Below are positions 1 to 8,890 of a DNA stretch of 64,000 nt, in pieces. Position 1 is the first letter of the stretch; each line of letters begins with the position of its first letter. The position numbers were made by a program, and so were the translations under genes. A model generated the notes under the pieces. The model saw only the letters and a program-made list of their open reading frames with translations. It was not told where the DNA came from and did not search any database. The DNA is taken from contig JAIVFU010000008.1 of assembly GCA_020829485.1 (NCBI GenBank), positions 77,973 through 141,972 of the forward strand, read 5' to 3'. The stretch comes from Nostoc sp. CHAB 5834 (GTDB taxonomy: Bacteria; Cyanobacteriota; Cyanobacteriia; Cyanobacteriales; Nostocaceae).

Positions 1-1389
1 AGCTGCACTACTTGCAGAAGCCTCGACGGCTGGAGAACGTCCACTGCCACTGGTTTCTGATGAAGCAGAATGCATTGCTAGATCACCGAAGTTAGAATCT
101 CCTTCGAGCAGGTCAAACCCTGGAATGTTACCTAAATCATCAAATTCCTCAAAGTCATCTAGAAATTCTATATTGCTTTTAGAATTTTCTCCATTCAGTA
201 TATTGTTTGAGTCTTCATAAGGGTTTAACCCTTCTGAGCCAAAGGCAGACTCAAATGCTTCCATATCAAAATTATCATCGTCATCAAAGCTATTTTTACC
301 GATATTTTCACTTGATTTAAACTGCTTTTCTTTGACAGGGAGATTGCTACTAAAAGACGAAGCATCATCAGATAAATCCGGCGCAGAAGCTTCTTCATCT
401 GCAAAAGTTTTTGACTTCAACCAATCGGGTGCTTCGGTTTCAGGCAAATCATATTGACTGTTACTATTTGTTGATGAACTATTTTTAGGTTCTTCTTGAA
501 GAATAAATAAAGTTTCGTCTCCCAAACTAGATTTTGTATATTCCAATTCTTCATTATTAAGCTCAAGAGACGTTATATCATTCAATAAATCAGGGGGATT
601 ATTCTCGTTATTTCCAGTGTTGAAATTAGCAGATGAAGACTTATTATTGTCAATAGCTAAATTCCCGCGATCGGAATTTTTACCATTATCTGAAAAATGA
701 CTATTTACTAATGATTCTTCGTGGCTCTCTTCTGATAAATCTTCCTGCCAGAAAGCAGGCAACTCTAATTCTGCTTTCTCCTCCCATTTGCTGTTATTTA
801 ACTCTTGTTCCTGTAGTTCTTCATTGAATGCAAAAGGATCGTCACCAAAAGTTATAGATGCTGATATTTGTCTCGTTCCAATACTCTCTTCTGTTGGTAT
901 ATCAAATGGGCTTTTTGAAGATAGTTCCTCAACGCCATTTACAGGTTCTTGATGCTCTCCAAAAAAGTTTAAATCAAGGTTATTGCTGTCAAAATCCTCA
1001 TTAGCGCCCAAATATTCTAATTCTTGTTCGCTATCTGCCAGTGCATCAGACATCTCTGGGGAATTAATTTGCTCTTGACTATCTGATGTATCAATCTCCC
1101 CACCGAATGATTGTAAATATTGATTGATATTCTCAATTCCATTATTGGCAAAACCAATAATTTCTTGATCGTCAGTCAAGCGTAATACCTGTTGATATTC
1201 TTCTTTTGCTACATCGTACTGTTGTAAAACATAGTAGATGTGACCCCTTAGCAAATGGGAGTTGGGGTCATTTGGTAAATTTTGCACCACTTGGTCAACT
1301 AAAGTGGCGGCAACCTCATAATTCCTTTGAACATAGGCGGTCATCGCCTGTTGATATGTTGGCTCGTAATTATCAATACTTGCTGCCAT
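1..1389 (-). CDS. hmpD: Methyl-accepting chemotaxis protein, HmpD/PilJ type (5' part only)
   Basis: Only the N-terminal 463 residues lie in the window; the C-terminal signalling domain is beyond the left edge. The visible part starts with a TPR-like helical pair (residues about 5-65), followed by a long acidic, Ser/Asn-rich linker. This fits the Nostoc HmpD receptor, which has a TPR-like N-terminus. The family is a type IV pilus chemoreceptor that feeds CheA through CheW. The start at 1389 follows a strong GGAGGAGG site. An in-frame ATG at 1407 overlaps the cheW stop as ATGA and is the alternative. The assignment rests mainly on gene order (PATAN regulator, CheY, CheW, then this), because the diagnostic MCP domain is not visible. 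Confidence 0.75.
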   Translation of the reverse strand, partial: MAASIDNYEPTYQQAMTAYVQRNYEVAATLVDQVVQNLPNDPNSHLLRGHIYYVLQQYDVAKEEYQQVLRLTDDQEIIGFANNGIENINQYLQSFGGEIDTSDSQEQINSPEMSDALADSEQELEYLGANEDFDSNNLDLNFFGEHQEPVNGVEELSSKSPFDIPTEESIGTRQISASITFGDDPFAFNEELQEQELNNSKWEEKAELELPAFWQEDLSEESHEESLVNSHFSDNGKNSDRGNLAIDNNKSSSANFNTGNNENNPPDLLNDITSLELNNEELEYTKSSLGDETLFILQEEPKNSSSTNSNSQYDLPETEAPDWLKSKTFADEEASAPDLSDDASSFSSNLPVKEKQFKSSENIGKNSFDDDDNFDMEAFESAFGSEGLNPYEDSNNILNGENSKSNIEFLDDFEEFDDLGNIPGFDLLEGDSNFGDLAMHSASSETSGSGRSPAVEASASSAA

Positions 1390-1403
1390 TTCCTCCTCCA
1401 ATT

Positions 1404-1934
1404 TCATCCTGCCCACCTAGCACTCCGTAAAATTGCCATTTGATCGAGCAGTCGCAGACACTGATTTTTTTTAGCATCTAATAACCACTCTCCACGTAAA
1501 AAGGGAGCCATAGTATCTGGAACACTAGTTGGTGGCATGAGATTCTGGACATCCAACCAGTCCATACCACCAATTTCCTCTACTGCTAAACCCACTATTG
1601 TGTCTTGCTCTTCAATGGCAATCACCGAAATTTCAGCTCTATCCGTGTTTAATGCACTTGTTTCCCCAAGAAATTGACCCAAATCAGCTACCCAAATAAC
1701 TCGACCTCGTAAATTTAGAGTACCCAAAAGTAAAGGAGAAGCATTAGGAATCGGGGTGATTCTATCAGGACTTAGTTCAATTACCTCCCGGATGCCAGTT
1801 GCTTGTAGTGCAAACTCCTGATGCGAGGGTATGTAAAACCTCAAATGTAACTCACCTTCGGGACTTTCTACTTGTAATTCTGGTCGGAAATGGTCTTGAC
1901 CACTGCCACTTAAAAAGTCCGGTTTGCTAACCAT
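1404..1934 (-). CDS. hmpC: CheW-like adaptor HmpC
   Basis: A 176-residue protein with one CheW domain (residues about 28-165). It links the chemoreceptor to the CheA kinase of the pilus chemosensory array. The typical CheW core is visible: a pattern like LLGTLNLRGRVIWVADLGQFLG around residues 90-110, then an acidic segment and a C-terminal LLD strand. It lies 13 nt after the CheY gene, and its stop overlaps a possible start of the receptor gene, so the set reads as one operon. CheW is a small conserved family, so the family call is firm. The hmpC name follows from order and from the hmpF gene next door. Confidence 0.88.
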   Translation of the reverse strand: MVSKPDFLSGSGQDHFRPELQVESPEGELHLRFYIPSHQEFALQATGIREVIELSPDRITPIPNASPLLLGTLNLRGRVIWVADLGQFLGETSALNTDRAEISVIAIEEQDTIVGLAVEEIGGMDWLDVQNLMPPTSVPDTMAPFLRGEWLLDAKKNQCLRLLDQMAILRSARWAG

Positions 1935-1947
1935 ATTGCTTTTCTCC

Positions 1948-2313
1948 TTATCCTCGCAGCAGTTGTTTGACTGTTCCCACCAACTCGGTTGGTTGAAAAG
2001 GTTTGGCTATGTAAGCGTCTGCACCCTGCTTCATGCCCCAATAGCGATCAAATTCTTCGCCTTTGGAAGAACACATAACCACAGGGACATTTTGGGTTTT
2101 TGGATCGGATTTTAAGCGCCGACAAACTTCGTAACCGTTCATTCGGGGCATGACAATATCCAATACCACTAAATCGGGAGGTGCTATTTGAATTGCCTCC
2201 AATGCTTCTAATCCATCACTGGCATGGGTTACTGTTAGGCCAGTTGCTTTCAGGAGGTCTGTAATCATCTCCCTTTGCGCGATACTGTCTTCCACAATCA
2301 GAACTGTACTCAT
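1948..2313 (-). CDS. hmpB: CheY-like response regulator HmpB
   Basis: A single receiver domain of 121 residues. The acidic pocket is at E8-D9, the phospho-acceptor is D52 (VLDIVMP), and the conserved lysine is K104 (AKPF). Stand-alone regulators of this kind work like PilH or CheY in type IV pilus taxis, accepting phosphate from the CheA kinase. The gene sits between the PATAN-REC regulator upstream and cheW downstream, as in the Nostoc hmp locus, where these genes are needed for hormogonium motility. Confidence 0.88.
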   Translation of the reverse strand: MSTVLIVEDSIAQREMITDLLKATGLTVTHASDGLEALEAIQIAPPDLVVLDIVMPRMNGYEVCRRLKSDPKTQNVPVVMCSSKGEEFDRYWGMKQGADAYIAKPFQPTELVGTVKQLLRG

Positions 2314-2634
2314 AAATGTCTATTTACCCCCTGATGTAGACGTTCCTATTTGGAACATTCTTTGATTCCCCCGTAAGTATTAACTGTATAAATTAATTGT
2401 ATCTTCTCACTATTTTCCTGGATATTGAGGTTTCACTAAGTTGGCTGACTCTGTGATAACATCTTTTAACTCATCTTTTGGTAGATCAACAAATTTTGGA
2501 TCACTTTATATGCTCCATACCCCCTCAATTTGCGTTAGCGAATCATTGAGCGTCTTTTAGGTTTTAGATTGTTCAATCCAAAATCCAGAATCCATAATCT
2601 AAAATTATTCTGCCCAATTCCCAATGTCTTATTT
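2314..2634. other. Intergenic gap between hmpB and hmpA
   Basis: A 321-bp AT-rich gap within the chemosensory cluster. It contains a degenerate heptanucleotide array based on AATCCAA around 2567-2605. I see no gene. The gap is wide enough to hold an internal promoter for hmpB. Confidence 0.5.
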
Positions 2635-3813
2635 TCATTGGTTGTTGATATATTTCTCTACGAGCATAAGTAACTCAGTGTCTGTAAATGGTTTTGTTAA
2701 ATAATCTGTAGCCCCGACCATACTAGCTTTGACTCGATCAATAAATCCATCTTTACCGGTGAGCATGATAATCGGTGTGAGCCGAAATGCTGTTGAATGT
2801 CGCAGCATGGCACAAACCTCGTACCCCTCCAATTCCGACATGGCAATGTCGCATAAAATTAAATCTGGTTTGAGTTGAAAAACCAGACTCAGTGCCTCTA
2901 AAGGATTGGTAAGAGCGATCGCTTCATAACCTTGTGCTTGTAAGATCGAATTTATAGTCTCACCGATGGCGATCGCATCGTCAATACATACTATCCGCCC
3001 CCTGTGTTTTCCCTTCAATTCCTCGTTATCAGTGTGGGTATCTGGTTCAGTTGTAACTGAATATACTAGTTGTAACCAACTTTGTTGCACGTATGGATAT
3101 ATTGCCTTAGCGACTGTCAAAATGTCTCGGTTGAGATAGCGAGCTAGTTGACGCAAGGATGTTTTACCATCAGCCCAATGTTGTAATTTCTCCACAGTTG
3201 CTTCTGGTAGGGAGGATTGTAGCTGAACTTTGTCAGATAGTACTGGCAATTGTTCTGGAGACTGAATGTGTGGATACAGTTGCTTCCACTCTTGCACCTG
3301 CTTTGTAATTTTTGTAACAAATGGAGCAATCTCAAAAGTGTTTAATTGGGGGGCAAGTGCCGCACCCTGATGGAAAATGAAGTTCCCTTGGTGTAAACTC
3401 AGCAGGTCAAAGAGGGTTTCATGTACCAAGCCGTGAATGATACTACCAGCTATCTTGGGGTTGATAATATTTCGCTCCAAGAGTGCCCACAGATATGCAT
3501 ACTCTGGCGCGTCGGTTGATGATAAAGAGGCAATTTGTTTGTCGGTAAGTCGCATCTCGACTCGATAATGACGTAAATAATCGTTAATTCTGAATAAACT
3601 ACTCTCACCTTCTTGGCAATAAATAATTTGACCATTGAGGAAAAAGACGAACCAAGACTGTTGTTTGAGGCGATAAATGCTTGCTCCCTCTCCACCCAGT
3701 TTGTTGTTATGGTGAGAGCTAGTAGCTCTCACCCATAGCTGCCCAGTTCGTTGCCCCAACTCAATCAATTGCAGGATACTGCAAATATCAATTTCATTTA
3801 AATTTCCCTGCAT
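2635..3813 (-). CDS. hmpA: PATAN-REC response regulator HmpA (PatA/PilG-like)
   Basis: A 392-residue protein with an N-terminal PATAN/DUF4388 domain (about 1-150, opening with the family pattern MQGNLNEIDICSILQLIE), a winged-helix-like middle, and a C-terminal receiver domain (about 273-390). The receiver has an acidic pair at D278-D279, phospho-acceptor D322 (LILCDIAMS) and K374 (TKPF). In cyanobacteria, PATAN-type regulators are outputs of chemotaxis-like systems that control pilus motors. It is the first gene of the minus-strand hmp set and is divergent from hmpF. Another possible name is PixG- or TaxP-like, but the neighbouring hmpF supports hmpA. Confidence 0.85.
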   Translation of the reverse strand: MQGNLNEIDICSILQLIELGQRTGQLWVRATSSHHNNKLGGEGASIYRLKQQSWFVFFLNGQIIYCQEGESSLFRINDYLRHYRVEMRLTDKQIASLSSTDAPEYAYLWALLERNIINPKIAGSIIHGLVHETLFDLLSLHQGNFIFHQGAALAPQLNTFEIAPFVTKITKQVQEWKQLYPHIQSPEQLPVLSDKVQLQSSLPEATVEKLQHWADGKTSLRQLARYLNRDILTVAKAIYPYVQQSWLQLVYSVTTEPDTHTDNEELKGKHRGRIVCIDDAIAIGETINSILQAQGYEAIALTNPLEALSLVFQLKPDLILCDIAMSELEGYEVCAMLRHSTAFRLTPIIMLTGKDGFIDRVKASMVGATDYLTKPFTDTELLMLVEKYINNQ

Positions 3814-4177
3814 TTAGTTAAAAAATACTCCTTGTAATGCCGTTAATATTATTTTTAAATGGGTTTGGGCTTAAATTGACTACGATCGATCTGTTGCATC
3901 CAAAGGAGAACTGCTATAGATTCAGCTATAAAGTTTAATCTTTCGTAATACACTTTGACAAAGCTAGTGTTAACACGGAAGTCATCATCACTGTCATCAG
4001 TACAAAATATAAAGGCGCGATCAACTCGCTTTTATAAATATCAAGACGTAATATCTTGCGTCTATAGTTTTGTCTGTCTTGTTTTCCTAAACTTCGGTTC
4101 AGTGAGAAAAGTTAACAGAATTATTTAAGGTATATTCCAAAACATAAACTTGAAGTGCATCAATAAGGACTAACGGT
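3814..4177. promoter_or_regulatory. Divergent hmpA/hmpF promoter region
   Basis: The 364-bp gap between the divergent hmpA and hmpF genes must contain both promoters. It is AT-rich with no open frame. I cannot assign a sigma-factor box with confidence. Confidence 0.45.
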
Positions 4178-5938
4178 GTGCTGTATTTAGCAGAAGTACA
4201 AAAACAGAAAGGTGGTTTACTCAGTGGCGGTGGCAAAACTGAACTGAAACTACTAGCTTGCCAGCGAACTGACCAGAATTGGAGTCCTGTGTCGGAAGAA
4301 GTGATTGCCGCTGAAGACGCAAGCAAATTAAATGATGGTGCTTTGGTACTGGTTGAGCTGAATCCAAATCGTCAAGTGCAGCGGATTCAAGAAGCAGGGC
4401 GGCCACTAGTCAACATTTTGCAGAATTTTTCCCGCCAATTGGAGAAATTTAAGCTCAAGGAAGATGAAATTGATCAGTGGAAGCAATCGCTGACGTTTCA
4501 GGCGCAAGAGTTAAATCGCCGTGAAATGGACATGGAAGTACGCTCAGAACAGTTGCAACTATTGGAGGAAGAGTTGCAACAACTAGAGGAGCAAAAACAG
4601 GAAGTTGACACATCCCGCCAGGAAATTGAACGGTTACAAACAGAAGTTGAGCGCAATCGCCTAGAATTGGAAGGCGCTTGGGAGCATTTGCGGGGTGAGC
4701 AACGCCGTCTGGAGGAACGTCTTGCGGATTTCCCACAGGGGACGGTTTTAGATGAGGAGCAAAGTCGGGTAATGAGTGAGTTACTCGATCGCTTATCTAG
4801 TCGTGTTGCTCCCAGTGAAACAGTCAGAGAGCACCTCCATCTGGCCTTTGAATTGGTCGAAAAGCAGCAAGCTATTCTTACCCCGCACTGGCAAAAACTG
4901 GAGGAGCAAAAAACTACGATCGCACAACAACAAGAAGAAGTCGAGCGTTTGTCACAAACATTTAGCGATCGCCAAAATGCACTGCAACAAGCACAAAATT
5001 CTCTAGTCCAGCAAACAGCCCAATTGCAAATAAACACAGCAGACCTTACCACTAAGCAAGACTATGCTCGGATAATCAAAGAGCAGTTACGCAACGCTGA
5101 AGAGTTATATCAACAAATTCACTCTTTGTCCGCAACGTCTGGTGGTGTAGTTCTCGGCCAACAAGCTGATGTGGAAGCTTTAGAGAAAATGCCTTTAGAA
5201 GAACTGCAAAAGATAGTTCAAGATTTGCAGTATAAGTTAGAAATAGACGCTAGCTTTGTTCACGATCAAGAACAAGAACTGAAATATAAACAAGAAGCTA
5301 TAGAAGAACTCCAAACTAAATTAAATCACGCATCTGACCATGACCATATCAATTTGGAACTGGAACTAACGGATGAAAAAGACCTTTATCAGATGCTAAA
5401 CTCCAGTTTGGTGGGGCAACGCCGCAATATGTTACAACATCAAAAGTTTCTCAAGCAACACCAAGCTGTATTGCTACGGCGACAAGGACATACTGTTGTT
5501 GAAGAAGAAGAGGGTAATAAAGTTAATTTAGAACCGATTCTGTTACAAATTGAAACCCAGCGACAACAATATTCACAGGAAATTCAAAAGCTGGAACGTG
5601 AAATTGAGCAGATTCGTTCTGGTATTGAGCTAAATCAGGGAATGATTGACAATCAAACTCACAATTTGGATGAAAAGCGCCAAGAACTCAAAGCAATGGA
5701 GGAAAACTTGCTGTCCCTGCGAAGAACAACTGCTGAATGCTGTGGTCGAGTGAATCTCTATCAAGAAGCACTACAACCGATTCAGGATTCTTTAGATGGA
5801 TTACGGCAAAAGCTGCAAGGAATTGCAGAATCTTTGGATAAATTCCAGGAAACTGGTGATTATCAAGTCCAAGCGATCGCTCAGATGCGTCATACTCTCC
5901 AGAGTCTAATATCTCAGCCACAATTATTAGCGTCTTAA
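4178..5938 (+). CDS. hmpF: Pilus motility/taxis coiled-coil protein HmpF
   Basis: A 586-residue protein with a conserved globular N-terminus (about 1-75, opening LYLAEVQKQKGG) followed by long coiled coils rich in Glu, Gln and Leu (about 90-310 and 355-560). HmpF is a cyanobacteria-specific cytoplasmic protein needed for type IV pilus extension and hormogonium gliding, and it localises to cell junctions with the pilus machinery. The start is GTG, with AAGGA about nine bases upstream. Its divergent position next to the chemosensory genes matches the Nostoc punctiforme arrangement. Only the N-terminus is diagnostic, since coiled coils match many proteins. Confidence 0.88.
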   Translation: MLYLAEVQKQKGGLLSGGGKTELKLLACQRTDQNWSPVSEEVIAAEDASKLNDGALVLVELNPNRQVQRIQEAGRPLVNILQNFSRQLEKFKLKEDEIDQWKQSLTFQAQELNRREMDMEVRSEQLQLLEEELQQLEEQKQEVDTSRQEIERLQTEVERNRLELEGAWEHLRGEQRRLEERLADFPQGTVLDEEQSRVMSELLDRLSSRVAPSETVREHLHLAFELVEKQQAILTPHWQKLEEQKTTIAQQQEEVERLSQTFSDRQNALQQAQNSLVQQTAQLQINTADLTTKQDYARIIKEQLRNAEELYQQIHSLSATSGGVVLGQQADVEALEKMPLEELQKIVQDLQYKLEIDASFVHDQEQELKYKQEAIEELQTKLNHASDHDHINLELELTDEKDLYQMLNSSLVGQRRNMLQHQKFLKQHQAVLLRRQGHTVVEEEEGNKVNLEPILLQIETQRQQYSQEIQKLEREIEQIRSGIELNQGMIDNQTHNLDEKRQELKAMEENLLSLRRTTAECCGRVNLYQEALQPIQDSLDGLRQKLQGIAESLDKFQETGDYQVQAIAQMRHTLQSLISQPQLLAS

Positions 5939-5994
5939 TAAGTACTGGGGATTTAGCCAAGCTAAAGCCCCAGTACGAACTACGAACTTAGTTA

Positions 5995-6396
5995 TTATTC
6001 CATAAATAAACTAGATTCTACGTGAAAAAACTCTCCCAGCTTAAGCGCTTGTTCTGTATTTATCTTCTCTTGTCCATTTAAAATATTATTAAGCAAATCT
6101 TCTGTCCCTAAAACCGCTACTAAATCATCTCTACTTCTCTCAGATTCCTCTAAAATAAATAACAACATAGATCCAGGATTATTCTGCTGGCTTGGCTGAT
6201 AATATTCTTGTTCAAACTTCTCAATTAAAGTAATTAATAACTGATAAAGTTCGTCTTCTTCTGGGGTACGCTCCCGGTGCATTAAATCTTCCACTATCCT
6301 TAAAGCTTGCTCATTTTCAAGCTCACTTTTTATTAGTTTGGGAAGATAAGCTGTTAATAATTCCTTGTATTTATCTGGATTAAAAGTAAGGGTCAT
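5995..6396 (-). CDS. higA: HigA-type antitoxin
   Basis: I take the ATG at 6396 (MTLTFNPDKYKELL), giving 133 residues, over a longer frame beginning at 6426. The N-terminal half is the acidic helical part of cyanobacterial HigA (COG5499-like). The C-terminal half (about 75-130) is a helix-turn-helix with the pattern SRDDLVAVLG and NGQEKINTEQALKLGEFF. It should neutralise HigB and repress its own operon. It overlaps the 3' end of higB by 17 nt, so translation is probably coupled. A paralogous pair at 57299-57998 has exactly the same overlap. Confidence 0.85.
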   Translation of the reverse strand: MTLTFNPDKYKELLTAYLPKLIKSELENEQALRIVEDLMHRERTPEEDELYQLLITLIEKFEQEYYQPSQQNNPGSMLLFILEESERSRDDLVAVLGTEDLLNNILNGQEKINTEQALKLGEFFHVESSLFME

Positions 6397-6679
6397 CTTT
6401 CCAGTTCTCCTTATCATATTCCGCATGGGTTAGGATATATTTAATATAAATTAGCTGCCCTTCGTAATCTATACTAACAATCAAGCGATATTTATTTCCT
6501 TTAATATTGAAAACTGTAAAATTACTAACAGCTTCAGCTTTAGGAAAAATCTGCTGTACTTCAACTAAATTTTGCCATTTCGCTTTGGTGGCAACCTTAT
6601 ACCAATTGCTTAATGCTTCCTGACAATCTGAATGGTTTTCTGCATATTCTCTTAAGATTCTGAAACTAATAATGTGCAT
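6380..6679 (-). CDS. higB: HigB-type toxin (mRNA interferase)
   Basis: A 99-residue toxin of the HigB/RelE fold. The start at 6679 gives MHIISFRILREYA and has CAGGGA just upstream. Family marks visible are the middle FTVFNIKGNKYRLIV strand pair and the C-terminal ILTHAEYDKENWKDDPYF, which holds the conserved His-Tyr-Asp. Members cleave translated mRNA at the ribosome. The toxin gene comes first and the antitoxin second, the normal order for higBA. It is about 60% identical by eye to the toxin at 57699-57998. Confidence 0.87.
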   Translation of the reverse strand: MHIISFRILREYAENHSDCQEALSNWYKVATKAKWQNLVEVQQIFPKAEAVSNFTVFNIKGNKYRLIVSIDYEGQLIYIKYILTHAEYDKENWKDDPYF

Positions 6680-6709
6680 TGTCCCTGATAACAAAAAGGC
6701 TTTAAATAA

Positions 6710-7726
6710 CTATTTCAAGCAAATCCAGTCGCCTTCTACTTGAGCGATCGCACCACCAGGAAATGGATCAGTTTGCGATCGGTTGGGCGCTATAATTAAA
6801 GCCGTTAATTTCTCAATGTGTTCAAAACTGGGCGCATCAGTAAGTATTTGCTGCAACAGCTGACGCATCACCCGACGTTGCAGTGCCAATGGTGCTTTCT
6901 GCAATACCCGACGATTTAAGCGTAAGGGGAGTGGGGAGTGGGGAGTGGGGAGTAGGGGAGAAAGAGGTAATTTTTCATCACCTATGCCCAATGCCTCATC
7001 CCGCAACTGCTGGGCAGCGTTTTCTAAATATTCCACTTCCGCTTGGAGAAGTTCTGCCGTTTGGGCTAAGGCTGATTCTACTTGGGGATTGAAATTTTCG
7101 CGCAAATATGGTACTAACTCTTGGCGAATACGGTTGCGGGCATATTGCAAATCTTGATTGGTGGAATCTTCCCAAATTGGCAATTTAAACTCTTGACAAA
7201 ATTGCTCTGTTTGTGAGCGAGTAATTTCTAACAGTGGACGCACTAGCATAATGCCTGTAGTTAGGGGGCGTTGCCAAGTTAGGGCTTGTAAGCCATCAGC
7301 GCCAGTACCGCGAATTAAGTTGTAGAGGAGAGTTTCGGCGCGATCGCTGGCGGTGTGTCCTGTAACTATATATTGATAATTATTTGTTTGCGCGATCGCA
7401 CTTAAAGCTTGATAGCGCCAATCGCGTGCCGCAGCTTCACTATTTATAGGTTCGTTAGCTGTTGCTAAATAAAAGGATATATCCCAAGTTTTAGCTAAAT
7501 TCTCGACGTGATGAGCATTAGCTTCGGAGTCAGAACGCCAGCGATGATCGCAGTGAGCAATACCTAAATCCCATCCCCATTTGGATTGTAAATCTAAAAG
7601 TAATTTTATTAAACACAGAGAATCCTGTCCGCCGGAGACAGCGATTAATAGACGCTGGTTGCGCTCAAATAAGTGGCGCGATCGCATTGTGCGATGGATT
7701 TTTGCGTGTAGAGGAGTCCATACCAT
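6710..7726 (-). CDS. tilS: tRNA(Ile)-lysidine synthase TilS
   Basis: A 338-residue ATP-dependent ligase that converts the wobble cytidine of tRNA-Ile(CAU) to lysidine, so that the tRNA reads AUA. The PP-loop SGGQDS is at residues 31-36. The HCDHRWR motif (about 58-64), TGHTASDRAET (122-132) and EDSTNQD (186-192) are the usual N-type ATPase signatures. An in-frame low-complexity insertion at about 255-268 is encoded by a GGGGAGT heptamer array, placed before the conserved LRLNRRVL segment. The catalytic domain is untouched. This is an essential gene in most bacteria, so the insertion must be tolerated. Confidence 0.95.
   Translation of the reverse strand: MVWTPLHAKIHRTMRSRHLFERNQRLLIAVSGGQDSLCLIKLLLDLQSKWGWDLGIAHCDHRWRSDSEANAHHVENLAKTWDISFYLATANEPINSEAAARDWRYQALSAIAQTNNYQYIVTGHTASDRAETLLYNLIRGTGADGLQALTWQRPLTTGIMLVRPLLEITRSQTEQFCQEFKLPIWEDSTNQDLQYARNRIRQELVPYLRENFNPQVESALAQTAELLQAEVEYLENAAQQLRDEALGIGDEKLPLSPLLPTPHSPLPLRLNRRVLQKAPLALQRRVMRQLLQQILTDAPSFEHIEKLTALIIAPNRSQTDPFPGGAIAQVEGDWICLK
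6924..6960. repeat. GGGGAGT heptamer array inside tilS
   Basis: About five tandem copies of GGGGAGT or near variants lie in the coding region of tilS. Read on the minus strand they encode a Pro/Ser/Leu-rich insert. The same heptamer recurs between genes at 28165-28185. Confidence 0.85.
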
Positions 7727-7738
7727 TTTTAGAACTTC

Positions 7739-8365
7739 TCATAGTTTTTGGATTTGACTTGCGGCTACAACTTGTTTAACAGTTAACGCCAGTTCGGGGA
7801 AAGTAGTAGAGATAATACGGTCATTGCCTGTAAACTTTTGAAATTGGTATTTACCATTAACCAACTGATAAACAAAAATCGTGGGGAGTTTGGGATTACC
7901 GAGATAAGCACGAGAAGCGATCGCTAAATAATCCACAATCCAATACTCAGGGATACCCAATCGCTGATACTCATCTAATTTGTCAACATAATCATCATCC
8001 CAGTTTGTTGAGGTAACTTCTACAGCAAGTTGAATCGGCTCAATCAGCGCCCCGTAGGCTAAAACATTACTGTTCCATTGTGATGCACTAACTACGCTCA
8101 CATCTGGATTTCTACCTCGTTCTTCCCCAGTATCAGTAAACGTTTTGATGATGATATCTTTGTCAGCAATATATTCAAGTCCCAAGCGTCTAATTTCATC
8201 ATTGAAGCCAAGCATTAAAAACCTTGCCACATTCTTATGCTCTCTAGTTGGCTCCACTGGTATAATCTCTCCGTTGATCAGTTCGTAAATGCCACCATCA
8301 GGGTATTGCTCTAGAAACTCTTCAAAAGTTAGTTTTTTAACTGGAGTCTGAACCATATTGTTCAC
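7739..8365 (-). CDS. Uma2-family (DUF820) protein
   Basis: A 208-residue protein of the Uma2 family, a restriction-endonuclease-like fold hugely expanded in cyanobacteria. Visible marks are the opening LTFEEFLEQYPDGGIYELINGEII, a middle RNPDVSVVS strand and IQLAVEVTSTNWDDDYVDKLDEYQRLGIPEYWIVDY with the PD-(D/E)XK-like D...EV and K/Y residues. Its cellular role is unknown. The start could be the first ATG (8365) or Met4. It follows tilS on the same strand with a 12-nt gap. It is one of six members in the window. Confidence 0.85.
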   Translation of the reverse strand: MNNMVQTPVKKLTFEEFLEQYPDGGIYELINGEIIPVEPTREHKNVARFLMLGFNDEIRRLGLEYIADKDIIIKTFTDTGEERGRNPDVSVVSASQWNSNVLAYGALIEPIQLAVEVTSTNWDDDYVDKLDEYQRLGIPEYWIVDYLAIASRAYLGNPKLPTIFVYQLVNGKYQFQKFTGNDRIISTTFPELALTVKQVVAASQIQKL

Positions 8366-8563
8366 CTACTAAAAAAGGACTTAAAGTAATTACTAATGAC
8401 GCTCCTACATTGCTAATACCGTTTCAAATCTTAACTTTTTTTCAACGCAAAGGTACGCGGAGGTTTTCTAAAGATAATTAGGTAACACAAAATAAATAAT
8501 TTAGAAATCCTCTCTGCGCCTCTGCGTGAGATAAAAATACTATATAAATTCGTAGGTAACTTT
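8366..8563. repeat. Dispersed inverted-repeat element before the CHAT operon
   Basis: An inverted repeat is visible: a left arm reading ACGCAAAGG...GCGGAGG near 8448-8463 and a right arm CCTCTCTGCGCCTCTGCGTG near 8508-8528. The same arms recur at 43519-43562. The gap also holds the divergent promoters of the Uma2 and CHAT genes. Confidence 0.55.
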
Positions 8564-8890
8564 ATGGCAGAAATTCAAATCAGAATCGAAGGCGAAGACG
8601 CACCAACAGCAGCCGAAGCATTGCTAGAAATCCCTGGAATATCGGGAAGCTATGAAGTTCCGACGCAAAGAGAGGGAACTTTAGCGGCGATCGCTACTAT
8701 TGTCGGCATTGTGGGTGGTGTTGCGGCTTTAGCTGAACAAATCCGCAAATGGTATCAAGAATGGCATAAATCTCATCCAGGTAAGCAATTTGATGTGGTA
8801 ATTCTTGACCCTGAGACTGGAAACAGGATTTTACTCCAAGAAGCTACTATAGAGGAAATCACGGAAATCCTCAAATCTATCAGCAAATAA
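8564..8890 (+). CDS. Small effector-associated (EACC1-like) protein
   Basis: A 108-residue protein with an N-terminal strand (EIQIRIEGED), a helix, a Gly/Ala-rich hydrophobic stretch (about 43-62, REGTLAAIATIVGIVGG) followed by a basic amphipathic helix (IRKWYQEW), then a strand-loop-strand (FDVVILDPETGNRILLQ) and a final helix. This layout resembles the effector-associated constant component 1 family, which is coded beside CHAT, caspase-like and NTPase genes in bacterial conflict systems. Its stop codon directly abuts the GTG of the CHAT gene, so the two are co-translated. The family match is by pattern only. The function is inferred as an adaptor or membrane link for the next protein. Confidence 0.6.
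   Translation: MAEIQIRIEGEDAPTAAEALLEIPGISGSYEVPTQREGTLAAIATIVGIVGGVAALAEQIRKWYQEWHKSHPGKQFDVVILDPETGNRILLQEATIEEITEILKSISK

Noticed and set aside
4498..5052. 184-residue Cys/Ser-rich minus-strand frame
   Set aside because: Antisense of the hmpF coiled coil. The Cys/Ser runs mirror Gln/Glu codons.
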